Shown here one piece after another: positions 17,201-26,541 of a stretch of DNA of 64,000 bases. The notes below the pieces were generated by a model, which worked only from the letters and a program-made list of their open reading frames with translations, ran no database searches and was not told the origin of the DNA. The stretch lies in assembly GCA_019417325.1 (NCBI GenBank), contig DXVO01000023.1, forward strand, positions 1 through 64,000, written 5' to 3'. The stretch's first letter is position 1; each line of letters starts with the position of its first letter. Made by a program: the position numbers and the translations under genes. The stretch comes from Parabacteroides sp. Its GTDB lineage: Bacteria > Bacteroidota > Bacteroidia > Bacteroidales > Tannerellaceae.

Positions 17201-17733
17201 GTACCAGAACGGCGCATTAATGATGCAACCAAAGCTTTCCCTGCATTCTCGCTACCAATAGCAGAAAGAGCACGAGCAGCCGGACCACTAAGGCTTTCAT
17301 CATTCAGATAAGATGCAAGTGTATCGATACATTCATCTTCTCCCAATATTTCAAGCTGGCGGATAATAAATGCTTTCGATTCACGGTCTGTCAACATATC
17401 CAATGCTTTCATATAAGCTTTAGCTGTTGTCAAACGTGCACTCTCTTCCCCTTTGGCCATTACATAATGAGTCAATCCGCTCAAAGCGTAATCCACATTG
17501 GCATTACTGCCCTTACCTGGAGCATTTATCATATTAACCAGCATCAGAACCCCTTCTTCACCAGTCGAACTCAGGTCGTTTATCAATTTATTGTATTCAG
17601 CCTGCTTTGCTGCCGGCATCTGGGCAAGCACATCAGCAGCAATCGTTTTTGCAGTACGGTTAGCCGGAGCCTGTGCAACCAGCATACTACTGCACAGTAA
17701 TAAAGCGGCTATCGATATATATGTTCTTTTCAT
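14275..17733 (-). CDS. Exported HEAT-repeat protein with two DUF1080 (3-keto-disaccharide hydrolase) domains
   Basis: A 1152-residue protein with a Sec signal (MKRTYISIAALLLCSSMLVAQA). About 30-735 is an all-helical alpha solenoid of HEAT-type repeats (recurring patterns such as EYPVREAAAWTIVKIGD). Two concanavalin-like DUF1080 domains follow: about 741-945 (begins EGFVSIFNGKDLTGWKG) and 958-1152 (begins EGFKVLFDGTNMHEWTG, ends KFRNIRIKELK). DUF1080 is the Pfam 3-keto-disaccharide hydrolase family, which cleaves the glycosidic bond after C3 oxidation. Most relatives have one domain of about 250 residues, so this is a large fusion. It is the last gene of the SusC-SusD-isomerase-oxidoreductase operon, 43 bases after the oxidoreductase, which would supply the 3-keto substrate. 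Confidence 0.88.
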   Translation of the reverse strand: MKRTYISIAALLLCSSMLVAQAPANRTAKTIAADVLAQMPAAKQAEYNKLINDLSSTGEEGVLMLVNMINAPGKGSNANVDYALSGLTHYVMAKGEESARLTTAKAYMKALDMLTDRESKAFIIRQLEILGEDECIDTLASYLNDESLSGPAARALSAIGSENAGKALVASLMRRSGTLQTQKDIVRAIAQAQVPDSEAALRALLGSSDPNMQKELFYALSRVGTKASLPSLAEAAAAAGYTMDKLGANEAYITLIKRIAAQGDLQTAEKAAKDLMKKATKADALQSREAALQILLAVKSNEATKQVVVAMKDADKGYRNAALNFASDYANQTMYIELMKVMMKAKPDVKVDILNWIGREAKRPSQHDIIKNLEIRFDLPAKQVLLEQLNKGEYPVREAAAWTIVKIGDQSCIPALANLLKSDDNQVVLLAQDALIAFNGDIDAAVAKAIPAAGNAGKIAGLQLLAMRNATANINTVLEQTKSESPEVVAAAYVALKDVVSDRDLTNLCGMLETADALAIPPLQRAVISALSFLPKNEQASTITRRMIQAGDNKKSLYYVVLASTGQPEALATIVKGFRTSTGAQRDAAFEALLNWKGIEAADELFNICKENTSSNYFNPALNAYIKLVSNPAITGENRLLKLRKAMEIAKTDQQKIEILKQIEKTGTFLGMLYAGEFLNQKSVQQAAANAVMNIALGNKDYTGTNVRDLLNKVIQVLDNPDAGYQKEAIRKHLAEMPAGEGFVSIFNGKDLTGWKGLVENPIVRAKMKPVQLAKAQEKADEQMRKDWVVEDGMMVYVGSGFDNLCTDKQYGDFEMYVDWMLDPAGPEADAGIYLRGTPQVQIWDTSRVNVGAQVGSGGLYNNQVNESKPSKVADNKLGEWNSFYIKMVGDRVTVVLNGEKVVDDVILENYWDRNQPIPMMEQIELQAHGSKVYYRNLYVKELERKEPFQLSAEEAKEGFKVLFDGTNMHEWTGNTVDYTLEDGCISMIPSRSFGGNLYTKKEYGNFIYRFEFQLTPGANNGVGIRTPMEGDAAYAGMEIQILDCEHPIYKDITKYQHHGSVYGIIPANADHPKAFKPVGEWNEEEIVANGDNIRVTVNGVVILEGNIRDAVKNGTPDGKEHPGLFNKKGHIGFLGHGSPVKFRNIRIKELK

Positions 17734-17776
17734 TTTCTCTGATTTATTTCAATTCAAAAGTCTACTCTCTCATCTA

Positions 17777-19033
17777 TTAAATATTCCAGGGTCCGCGCAT
17801 CGGCTGTTCCAGTAAACGATTTGCAGCTTCATCACCAACAAATTCCAACTTCACAGGGTCAAAGTTCAACGTCCGGTTCAGACGCAGAGCCACACCTCCC
17901 ATATTTACTATCGTAGCAGACCTGAAACCATTACGTTCATTCAGAGCAAAAGGCTGGCGGGTTTTGATACATTCGATAAAATCAGTCACCTGAGGTTCCG
18001 GTTCCGGATATTCAGCCAGCTTTCTTTCCCAATCAGGAATATCGCAAACGAAATTCTTATAGACATTGCCGTTCGGACCTGAAATATAAGGCGTATTCGG
18101 GTCACCATAATCCCCACCCCACAAGACAATCTGGCAACCGTCATCATACGTATATGTTATAGAGCGCCAGGTTCCGACTGCATCCGGATGTTGCTGAGGA
18201 GCATCTACCTCCACTTTTACAGGACTGGTTTCATCTTTACCCAGAATGTATTGTACCGGATCGATATAATGTTGCCCCATATCTCCCAAACCTCCGGCAT
18301 CATAATCCCAATATCCACGGAAAGTTTGATGCACGCGATGTGCATTATACGGTTTATAAGGAGCCGGGCCCAACCACATGTCATAATCCAGTTCGGCAGG
18401 TACCGATTGTGGTTCCAGGTAATCTTTTCCTACCCAATAAAATTTCCAGTCAAAACCCGTATGTTTACTGATTGTCACTTTCAAAGGCCAGCCTAACATA
18501 CCGCTTTGCACTAATTTCTTTAAAGGTTTAACCGGCGTTCCCAGTCCATAGAACTGGTCTTCAAAACGGAACCAAGTGTTCAGACGGAACATACGTCCAT
18601 ACTGTTTCATGGCTTCCATCACCCGCTTGCCTTCCCCGATAGTACGTGTCATAGGCTTTTCACACCACACGTCCTTTCCGGCTTTTGCTGCTTCAACAGA
18701 CATAATTCCATGCCAGTGCGGCGGAGTTGCAATGTGCACAATATCCACATTCTCATCCAAAATCAAATCACGGAAATCATGATAAGCGGCGATTTTATCT
18801 TTTACCAGCTGTTTCCCCAGTTCCAAATGCTTTTTATCCACATCACAAACAGCAACCAGGCGTGTACCGGCATAATTCACATGCCCGCGTCCCATGCCAC
18901 CGGTACCGATAATACCTTTGGTTAATTGATCACTCGGGGCAATATATCCGTTCCCCAACACGTTGCGCGGCACAATAGAGAATAGAGCAACGCCTCCCAG
19001 GGTCTTCAGAAACCCTCTCCTACTTGTCTTCAT
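17777..19033 (-). CDS. Tat-exported Gfo/Idh/MocA-family oxidoreductase
   Basis: A 418-residue NAD(P)-dependent oxidoreductase. The ATG at 19033 gives a twin-arginine signal, SRRGFLKTLGGVALF (residues 4-18); an upstream in-frame ATG (19096) only adds an unlikely leader. The Rossmann motif is GTGGMGRGHV, the family motif is CEKPMTRTIGEG, and the substrate-side motif GGLGDMGQHYIDP has the expected Asp and His. Tat export fits secretion with a tightly bound cofactor, as known for Zymomonas glucose-fructose oxidoreductase. In its operon, between a TIM-barrel isomerase and the DUF1080 protein, the likely job is oxidising C3 of a glycoside; the substrate is unknown. Confidence 0.9.
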   Translation of the reverse strand: MKTSRRGFLKTLGGVALFSIVPRNVLGNGYIAPSDQLTKGIIGTGGMGRGHVNYAGTRLVAVCDVDKKHLELGKQLVKDKIAAYHDFRDLILDENVDIVHIATPPHWHGIMSVEAAKAGKDVWCEKPMTRTIGEGKRVMEAMKQYGRMFRLNTWFRFEDQFYGLGTPVKPLKKLVQSGMLGWPLKVTISKHTGFDWKFYWVGKDYLEPQSVPAELDYDMWLGPAPYKPYNAHRVHQTFRGYWDYDAGGLGDMGQHYIDPVQYILGKDETSPVKVEVDAPQQHPDAVGTWRSITYTYDDGCQIVLWGGDYGDPNTPYISGPNGNVYKNFVCDIPDWERKLAEYPEPEPQVTDFIECIKTRQPFALNERNGFRSATIVNMGGVALRLNRTLNFDPVKLEFVGDEAANRLLEQPMRGPWNI

Positions 19034-19162
19034 GGTATAATCTAAATTTATATCGATTAAGTACTTAATTCTCTTTCCTTGAAAGAAGATTGACAAATAT
19101 ATTAATTATTTAATAATTCAGCGAGACAATAATTAATTATTTTATAAATCAAGCCGCAATTA

Positions 19163-20041
19163 TTAATCATCCAATAACCCCTGCAAGTATTTGCGGGTTT
19201 TAATAATATAGTCCCGTTGGCTGCCATTCAACTCACATTCTATAGTCAGCGAACCATGATAATTCTGTTTTTTCAGTTCGGCAATAACTGCCGGAAAATT
19301 CACTTCACCCCCAGGGATATTGACTTCCGCACCCAACTCATAAGGATCTGTCGGATACTTACCGTCTTTCGCATGAAATTCTTTAATCAGGCTACCAAAC
19401 ATTTTCACTGCATCCAAAGCATTTGCTTTACCATACATAATCAGATTAGCAAGGTCGCAATTAATAAAAACATTGCCAGTCCCTATATCATGAATCGCAC
19501 GAATCAAGGTTGTAGGCGTTTCTTGACCTGTTTCGAAATAAATCATGATATTCCGTTCTTTAGCATAGTTTGCCAATTCTTTCATCACCTGGATAAAATC
19601 TTTATATTGTTCAGAAGACGGATCTTCCGGAATAAACCCGAAATGTGAGTGCATGGCCGGTATATCTGCCATTACACAAAAATCTATCATCTTCTTGTAA
19701 GTTTCCAATTTTTCTTCACGCCCCTCTTTCGGAACTAAACCGATAGTAGCCGGGCCCTGTCTGAAATTCCATACGCAATGTCCCGGAACACCTACTAACG
19801 TTGTTACTTTTATCTGATGTTTTTTGGATGCCGCTTTTACTTTATCGGCAAAAGTCTTATCTACTGTATTTTTATAATTTAGCTGGCAAGAGCCGAAGCC
19901 CAGTTCGTGCAGTTCTTTAAAACTTTTATCAATATCACTGTGGTCATATTGAATAACCCCGATTGTAATTTTATCCTGGGCCTTAACAAACGAAAATGTA
20001 AAGAGTAACACTAATAGTAACAATGAGGTTTTTGTTTTCAT
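19163..20041 (-). CDS. Exported sugar isomerase/epimerase-like TIM-barrel protein
   Basis: A 292-residue member of the xylose-isomerase-like TIM-barrel superfamily (AP endonuclease family 2 fold). The ATG at 20041 gives a clean Sec signal (MKTKTSLLLLVLLFTFSFVKAQ); an in-frame ATG at 20098 is disfavoured. Expected metal ligands are visible: Glu in IYFETGQE, Asp in INCDLAN, His in EFHAKDG, Glu in LTIECELNG. Relatives next to Gfo/Idh and DUF1080 genes are thought to act on keto-sugars. It starts 86 bases after susD and precedes the oxidoreductase. Confidence 0.86.
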   Translation of the reverse strand: MKTKTSLLLLVLLFTFSFVKAQDKITIGVIQYDHSDIDKSFKELHELGFGSCQLNYKNTVDKTFADKVKAASKKHQIKVTTLVGVPGHCVWNFRQGPATIGLVPKEGREEKLETYKKMIDFCVMADIPAMHSHFGFIPEDPSSEQYKDFIQVMKELANYAKERNIMIYFETGQETPTTLIRAIHDIGTGNVFINCDLANLIMYGKANALDAVKMFGSLIKEFHAKDGKYPTDPYELGAEVNIPGGEVNFPAVIAELKKQNYHGSLTIECELNGSQRDYIIKTRKYLQGLLDD

Positions 20042-20127
20042 GACATTATAAAGTATTAAAAATTTGACGTTACAGAAATTCAAGGACGCAGTTATCAACC
20101 GCGTCCTTGCAAAGATAAACTATTATT

Positions 20128-21927
20128 TTATTCCATCGTCGGATTAAATGTCCCACCCCAATTAGAATTTTGCTCTAAATTCGGATTTTCATCTATATTA
20201 ACTTGTTGAATCGGGAAGAAATAGAAAGATTCTTCAATGATAAACTTTTTCTCTGCTGCATCCGTATAAGGCACTTGGCGAATTACATAACGGAAATCTT
20301 CCGGTTTTAATTCGTTTTTCAAAGCCAATTCCTTAGCCTTGTTCAAATCCATTTCTGAACCGTCAGGATTAATTGCAATGGCTTCCACGCCATATTTTGT
20401 CAGATTATTCAACTGCATCATATTACGTGTACGGCGCAAATCCCAGAAACGATGTCCTTCATAACATAATTCAACATTACGTTCATCCAGAATTGCTTTA
20501 CGGATTTCTTCACGACTACCCACTTTTAAGCCATACAGACCATCCGCTCCCGGTTCGATTCCGGCGCGTTTACGAATATCTTTCAACATTTGAACAGATA
20601 CATCCGAATGATTTGTTTCATTCGCAGCTTCGGCATAAATAAACATTACTTCGGCAAAACGCATCAAAATATAGTCGATATCATACGTCATAACTTTTTC
20701 CTGAGATAAAGATAAATCCGATGCTTTATAAATATACATGCCGGTAAAGATATCGTTATTCGTAGCATTCACATGGGCATTCGGATTTATACCATACTGG
20801 TCACCCGGATCACACAATCCCAGCGCATTATATTGTCTATAACCAGTCGGTTTGCCTGCCACCGGATATTCTGCCCCATTATGTAAAACGACCTTTTCAA
20901 AACGCGGGTCGCGGTTTACCCAGAATGATTGCAAAAGTTCACTTTCGGTTTTAGCATATTTGCCGGATGGATCATCAAACTTCTTACCATCCAACATCGG
21001 AAAGGCTTTTACAAAGTCCCATGTCGGATTATTATATGCCTTATCACGGCTAACCGAAGCAGGGCGATTCGTATATTCCCATACAGAAGTTTTATTCGGA
21101 TTCGAATTGACAACCGGGAATACCACTTCCGGTCCCTTTTCCTTTATCCAGATATCCTCATAATTTTCTGTCAAAGCCACACCATGTGCCACACAGAAAT
21201 CATAAGCCTCTTTTGCTGCCGTATAAGCTTCTTCCCAATATTTATTACCATACATATTTTTAGGATTAAACTGCGGAGAAGCCTTTAACAATAAAGTTTT
21301 CGCTTTCCACGATTTAGCAAAAGCCTGGTCTATACGTCCATAATCAGGAGAATCGCCTTTTATCTTTTCCGGCAACAGGGGAATTGCTTTTTCCAGATCG
21401 GCAATCATTTTATTAAAACATTCGGGAGTACTTGTACGGTGAACATATAAATCGTCCGTATCCTTATCCTGAGGAGTTGTTATATAAGGTACACCACCAT
21501 GATAAAGCACCATCCAATAATACATATAAGCACGCATAAAGTAAGCCTGCCCCAACAATGAGTTAGTCGTCTCTTTGTCTATCGTACCTGCCTCCAACTG
21601 CTGAATTGCAACATTGATATGCCGGATTTCATTATATGTCCATTTCTTATAATCACCACCGGTAAGTGTAATCTTTCCCAGATAAAACTCAATACCCGAC
21701 AACTGTTCCGAGTTTGCGTCCGCACCAGAACTCCAATTACCGAAACATTCGGCATACAGATTGTTCACATAGGCAGTTGCCAGATTAACATCCGTCCAGA
21801 CCATTGTTTCATCATAACTGTTCAAGTTATCAATATCCAAGGTATTACAGCTTGTCGTTACTCCACCCAAAACAGCGGCAGTACACAAGATTGCATATTT
21901 TATTTCTTTTAATTTCATACTCTTCAT
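20128..21927 (-). CDS. SusD/RagB-family surface nutrient-binding lipoprotein
   Basis: A 599-residue SusD homologue that caps its SusC barrel on the cell surface. The N-terminus has a basic start, a hydrophobic stretch and a lipobox-like VTTSC, so Cys about residue 27 is the likely lipid anchor. SusD signatures include AYFMRAYMYYWMVLYHGGVPYI in the TPR part and, near the C-terminus, RNVELCYEGHRFWDLRR. It ends with the usual aromatic-poor tail NPTME. An ATG three codons downstream (21918) is an alternative start. It begins 5 bases after the susC stop codon. Confidence 0.94.
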   Translation of the reverse strand: MKSMKLKEIKYAILCTAAVLGGVTTSCNTLDIDNLNSYDETMVWTDVNLATAYVNNLYAECFGNWSSGADANSEQLSGIEFYLGKITLTGGDYKKWTYNEIRHINVAIQQLEAGTIDKETTNSLLGQAYFMRAYMYYWMVLYHGGVPYITTPQDKDTDDLYVHRTSTPECFNKMIADLEKAIPLLPEKIKGDSPDYGRIDQAFAKSWKAKTLLLKASPQFNPKNMYGNKYWEEAYTAAKEAYDFCVAHGVALTENYEDIWIKEKGPEVVFPVVNSNPNKTSVWEYTNRPASVSRDKAYNNPTWDFVKAFPMLDGKKFDDPSGKYAKTESELLQSFWVNRDPRFEKVVLHNGAEYPVAGKPTGYRQYNALGLCDPGDQYGINPNAHVNATNNDIFTGMYIYKASDLSLSQEKVMTYDIDYILMRFAEVMFIYAEAANETNHSDVSVQMLKDIRKRAGIEPGADGLYGLKVGSREEIRKAILDERNVELCYEGHRFWDLRRTRNMMQLNNLTKYGVEAIAINPDGSEMDLNKAKELALKNELKPEDFRYVIRQVPYTDAAEKKFIIEESFYFFPIQQVNIDENPNLEQNSNWGGTFNPTME

Positions 21928-21932
21928 TATTA

Positions 21933-24900
21933 TTAGAATGTAAAGTTAAGACCAAATGTAAATGTCTTCATCAGAGGATAAGAATCATAATATTCCTGTT
22001 CCGGGTCCATAAATTCATTGATAGCGGAAATAGAGAACAGGTTCGTTGCATTTACAAATATCTGTGCCTGAGTCAGACCTAACGGGCGTAAAATTGCTTT
22101 CGGCAAATCATATCCGACATTTAGGTTCTTCAAACGTAAATAAGCACCATTCCTCAACCAGAAACTGGTCTTTCCCACTCCTGATTCATACCAGCTTTGA
22201 CCAACTACACGCGGATACTTTCCATCCGGATTATCCAGGCTCCAACAATCATCGCTCGTCCAGATTGGGAAATACGGACGGGTTGCACCGCCATGCTGGT
22301 AGAAACCACCGTCTACACCGCCTACTGCGCGATCATATTTACCTACGCCCTGGAAGTGAACATCCACCGAGATGCCTTTCCATTTGATTTTACCGCCAAA
22401 ACCATAGTTGATACGGGGAGTTGTATTCTCTGATAATAAATTGTAATAATCATTACCATCAATTTTGCCATCCGGCCCGGGAGCATATCCATCGCCTCGT
22501 GTATCTTCATATAAAATACCTCCTAAATAAGGATCGCGACCAAACTGTTTGAACCCTTTTGCCTTCAAAGCATCCACTTCTTCCTGGGTACGGATAAGGC
22601 CAATAGCCTTATAACCGATCAAACGGCTGTCGGACATACCAATCTTTGACAGGTTTTCCAGGTTTCCGCCCGCTTTATATACAGCCGATTCATCCAGAAT
22701 ATCCCACTGGTCGCGCGAGAAACCTAAATTCAAATAAACAGAATAGTCGATTGCACCTTTTGCAGCCTTATCCATCCAGGTTAAAGCCAATTCACCACCC
22801 CGCCAGGAACGGGCCGCATAATTTTCCGGAGCCAGACTCTGTCCGTAAGTACTTGGAATTGAAATCGTACGCGGGCCTAAAATATCCGTTTCTTTGCGAT
22901 AGAACGCATCGAATGTACCACTCAAGCGATTATCAAAAAAACCGAAATCCAAGCCACCATTATAAGTCGTAGATGTAGCCCATGTCAATGCCAGATTCGG
23001 TGTATCCCCAGCTTTGATTCCGTTCGCCAGATTCGAACCGAACACATACGGTTTGTCTGTCACTCTTTCATATTTCTGGATAAATGAGAATGCTGTAATT
23101 TTATCAATCGGGTCTTTGCTTAAATCCAAATCATTACCGGTCGTACCGTAAGAGAAACGTAATTTCAGGTTACTCAACCAATCGGAAGTACTTTCCATAA
23201 AAGATTCCTGGCTGATACGCCATGCAGCAGATACGGAGGGAAAAAATCCCCAGCGATGATTTTTCGGGAACAAAGTATTGCCATCATAACGGAAAGAAAA
23301 TTCAGCGATATATTTCTGGTCGTAGGTATAATTGAAACGACCAATCCACGACAAACGTCCGCCAGTATATTCTTCCGCATCTCCCCAACGGCGTTCCGCG
23401 TCACTGGAGAATACAAACATCTGGTCGATATGCGTCAGCGGGTCTTCCCCTTTAGCCTGTACATATTCGCCTCCATTGGATGCCTGTTCGAATACAACCA
23501 TTGCCCCAACATCATGCTTGCCGAATGAATTATTATAGTTGATGAACCAGTTGAACTGCTCGCTCCACAAAGATTTCATCTGATAATGCAGATTTTCATA
23601 ATTCTGGCTGAAGTTGAAGATATTATATTCGTCAACATTCAACGGTGCCGGTAAGAAACGGTTTCCACTCGGATCGGCCTGTTGGAATTTATAGTTTTTC
23701 TGGTAAGTCATATATTTCTTACGGGAGAAGTCCTTACCAACATAGTTTGCCGTTACTTTAGTAGACAACCCTTTTACCAGGAAGCCCAAATCCACATTGA
23801 ATGAAACGATACCATTCATATTCCTGCGGCGGGTCTTAATGTAGCGGTCGCCAATCACCTGGTCTACCACGTTCCAGCCCTGCCAGGAGCCAAAGTCCGG
23901 ATAAATCGGATAATCCGTACGTTCGTTAGCCGGCGTGCCGTCCAGATATGAATAGAAAGGCGTTGTTTTAAGGGAGTTGAATGTACAACGGTACAAGTCG
24001 TATACCACCTGGTCGTCGTCATCCGAAAACGGCCAGTAAAAACGCTTGTCGTCGGACTGGTTGGCAGCCAGGTTCACATTCATGGAGATATATTTCGACA
24101 AATTCATCGTAATGTTCGAACGCAAAGAGTATTTCTTGTTTTTCAGGTTTTCATAAGAGCCTTCCTCACCCAGAAAACTACCCATTACATAATACTGGAC
24201 TTTTTCCGAACCGCCGGTCACACTCAGCGAATGCTTCGTATTCCACGGGTTCTGCCAGATCCAATCGTTTATATTATAGCTCCTGTCTTTAAAATAATCG
24301 AATTCGGCCTGACCGTTCGGCAGTTTCGTTCCATTAAACTCGGCCACCTTATTCTGATAAGCCAACTCATCTGTGGCAGACCACATATCAGAGAACAACT
24401 CCTTAGTCGGTTTGCTGAATGAATAAGTACCCTGATAATTAAATACAGGCTTGCTGTTCTTCACACCGCCACGGGTTGTCACCAGTACAACACCATTACC
24501 GGCAGCCGAACCGTACACAGATGCAGTTGCTGCATCTTTCAGGAAACTCAACTGGTCGATTTCATTCGGCTCTAAGGCATCAAAAGCCTCCTTGTCACGA
24601 ATAATACCATCGATAACGAACAGCGGGTCACCAAAACCGCCGCGCATACGTATCTGCGAAGATGCACCCATCAAACCGGAGTTGCCGGTAATTGTCATAC
24701 CCGGCGCACGTCCCGCCAATGAATTGGAAAGGTTGGAGTTCGGAATAGCCGTCAGTTCTTCCGCTTTTACATTCGAAATAGAACCGGTCATGTTCACTTT
24801 CTTCTGGACACCATAACCTACCACAACGACCTCATCCAGTTTCTGCGTATCTTCATGCAGAGTAATATTGAACGCAGTCTTATTATTTACCGGAATCTGC

Positions 24901-25457
24901 TGGTCCAGATAACCGATATACGAAACCACCAAGGTGGCACCATCCGGAACATCCGGCAATGTAAACTTGCCATCCAGATCCGTTACCGTACCCTGCGTCA
25001 AGCCTTTCACTACAATATTCGCACCGATAACAGGCAATCCGCTATCGTCGATAATCGTACCCGTTATCGTTTTTTTCTTCTGTTGTTTAACGGCATTTTT
25101 ATATTCTGCTTCGGAGAAAGAAGAATTTCTCCGAGTTTCGTCTTTCAAGAAAATCCGGTTGTCCACGATTTTAAACGAGATGCCCGTATTCCTGAAAACC
25201 TGCTTCAAGACACTTTCTATATGTTCATTTTTTACATTGATTGAAACCTGCGAAATTTCTTTGTCCAATAATGCTTCATCATAAGAAAATTCATAACCCG
25301 TCTGCCGGCTTATGCTTTGTATGACTGTACCGACTGTTGTCTTGTTTAAAGCCAGTTCCAGATTCACATACAAAGCATGTGCGTCGTTTACTGCCAATGC
25401 AGGAGATGCGGCAGCCAAAAACATTGCCAGAGTGGCAATAGATGCTTTTTTATTCAT
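21933..25457 (-). CDS. SusC/RagA-family TonB-dependent transporter with N-terminal STN domain
   Basis: A 1174-residue outer-membrane transporter. After a signal peptide, residues about 35-110 form an STN (secretin/TonB N-terminal) signalling domain. A carboxypeptidase-like domain (ITGTIIDDSGLPVIGANI) and the TonB-box region DEVVVVGYGVQKK follow, then plug and barrel. The C-terminus ends with aromatic F (FGLNFTF). STN domains pass ligand occupancy to FecR anti-sigma factors, and a FecR gene lies 105 bases upstream with an ECF sigma beyond it, so this transporter should be auto-inducing. Its likely cargo is the glycoside processed by the downstream exported enzymes. Confidence 0.95.
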   Translation of the reverse strand: MNKKASIATLAMFLAAASPALAVNDAHALYVNLELALNKTTVGTVIQSISRQTGYEFSYDEALLDKEISQVSINVKNEHIESVLKQVFRNTGISFKIVDNRIFLKDETRRNSSFSEAEYKNAVKQQKKKTITGTIIDDSGLPVIGANIVVKGLTQGTVTDLDGKFTLPDVPDGATLVVSYIGYLDQQIPVNNKTAFNITLHEDTQKLDEVVVVGYGVQKKVNMTGSISNVKAEELTAIPNSNLSNSLAGRAPGMTITGNSGLMGASSQIRMRGGFGDPLFVIDGIIRDKEAFDALEPNEIDQLSFLKDAATASVYGSAAGNGVVLVTTRGGVKNSKPVFNYQGTYSFSKPTKELFSDMWSATDELAYQNKVAEFNGTKLPNGQAEFDYFKDRSYNINDWIWQNPWNTKHSLSVTGGSEKVQYYVMGSFLGEEGSYENLKNKKYSLRSNITMNLSKYISMNVNLAANQSDDKRFYWPFSDDDDQVVYDLYRCTFNSLKTTPFYSYLDGTPANERTDYPIYPDFGSWQGWNVVDQVIGDRYIKTRRRNMNGIVSFNVDLGFLVKGLSTKVTANYVGKDFSRKKYMTYQKNYKFQQADPSGNRFLPAPLNVDEYNIFNFSQNYENLHYQMKSLWSEQFNWFINYNNSFGKHDVGAMVVFEQASNGGEYVQAKGEDPLTHIDQMFVFSSDAERRWGDAEEYTGGRLSWIGRFNYTYDQKYIAEFSFRYDGNTLFPKNHRWGFFPSVSAAWRISQESFMESTSDWLSNLKLRFSYGTTGNDLDLSKDPIDKITAFSFIQKYERVTDKPYVFGSNLANGIKAGDTPNLALTWATSTTYNGGLDFGFFDNRLSGTFDAFYRKETDILGPRTISIPSTYGQSLAPENYAARSWRGGELALTWMDKAAKGAIDYSVYLNLGFSRDQWDILDESAVYKAGGNLENLSKIGMSDSRLIGYKAIGLIRTQEEVDALKAKGFKQFGRDPYLGGILYEDTRGDGYAPGPDGKIDGNDYYNLLSENTTPRINYGFGGKIKWKGISVDVHFQGVGKYDRAVGGVDGGFYQHGGATRPYFPIWTSDDCWSLDNPDGKYPRVVGQSWYESGVGKTSFWLRNGAYLRLKNLNVGYDLPKAILRPLGLTQAQIFVNATNLFSISAINEFMDPEQEYYDSYPLMKTFTFGLNFTF

Positions 25458-25562
25458 ACATGTGATTTGTTTTGTTAGTACTAATTTTTCAGTTACAAAT
25501 AGCTTGTAATGTTTCTGTAATGTGTTTAATTGTTCTTCTTCCGTCTAATTCCTCATAGGCAT

Positions 25563-26541
25563 TCATTTTTTAGTTGTACTTTCCCATATAAAGACCTCCG
25601 TCCCCTCTATCCTGTAACGGACAGGAGCCAGATATCCCAATAAATTCAGTATATCCTGCAAGTTTTCATCCTTATTGAACACGCACCTGAATTTGCGCCG
25701 GGCAAGTTCGGACGATTCGATATTTATGTTCACGTTGTATTTGGCAGAGAGCAGGTTTGCAATCTCCCGAAGTGTGGCATTTTCAAATATGGATTGGTTT
25801 AACCGCCAGGTTGCACACAGGTTTACATCTACCTTTTCCGATATATATTGATGATTGGCATGGGTATAAGTAACTTTCTCTCCCGGCGACATAGTCATCA
25901 CCTCATTCCGGTCTTGGTCCAACAAAGCTACTTTGCCCCTTACCAGGGTCGTTTCTATCTTCTTGTTTGCAAGGTCTGTTTTTACATCAAAGGCCGTACC
26001 CAGTACCTTTATTTGCAGATATTCAGTAGATATATAAAAGGGCATTTGCGTACTTTGAGACGTCAAAGTACGCTTCTCCTTGCAAGGAGACTTCCCGCGT
26101 CTTTTTTCCAAAAGACGCAGGATATTTTAAGGAAGACCCGCCTTTTAACCAAACGGATGTTCCGTCTGCCAGCATAAATTGTTTCATATCCTCCCCATGC
26201 TTTACGGCAATCGTCACACAGGTTTCAGGCTTATAATATTCCCAACCCACATATGAAAGAGAAAGCAGCAGCAGGGCCACAGCCGCATATTTCATGACCG
26301 AGCAGAAAAGACGGAAACGGGATGTCCTGTTTATCTTTGTATTTACCACATCCAACGCCTTTTCTATATGTTCAGGTGTATTATACTGCATATACTTCCG
26401 GGAAATACGCAATTTGACCAGTCCGGAAAAGATTTTTTCATTCTCTTCCGAAAGATTACGCCATTCCATCACTGCCTCCGACTCTTCCCGGGAGAGTGCA
26501 TCTATCAGATATTTCGCTAACAATGTATAATCAAAGTCCAT
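25563..26541 (-). pseudogene. FecR-type anti-sigma factor, interrupted by a frameshift
   Basis: Two overlapping reading frames encode the halves of one FecR protein. The first (from 26541) gives an N-terminal cytoplasmic part, a membrane helix (AAVALLLLSLSYVGW) and the start of the FecR domain (SLQGEAYFDVSKYAN), then runs out of frame to a stop at 26023. The second frame continues the domain with PFYISTEYLQIKVLGTAFDV and ends in the usual C-terminal domain that contacts STN. Removing one base between about 26030 and 26055 would restore a protein of roughly 325 residues. If real, signalling from SusC to the sigma factor is broken. A sequencing error or programmed shift cannot be excluded. Three perfect palindromes lie at or beside the shift. 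Confidence 0.85.
26048..26118. repeat. Three consecutive perfect palindromes inside fecR
   Basis: GCGTACTTTGA/TCAAAGTACGC (26048-26058 and 26063-26073, 4-base loop), TCTCCTTGCAAGGAGA (26075-26090, no loop) and GCGTCTTTT/AAAAGACGC (26097-26105 and 26110-26118, 4-base loop) follow one another within 71 bases of coding sequence. The frameshift lies just beyond the first hairpin in the direction of transcription. Confidence 0.85.
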
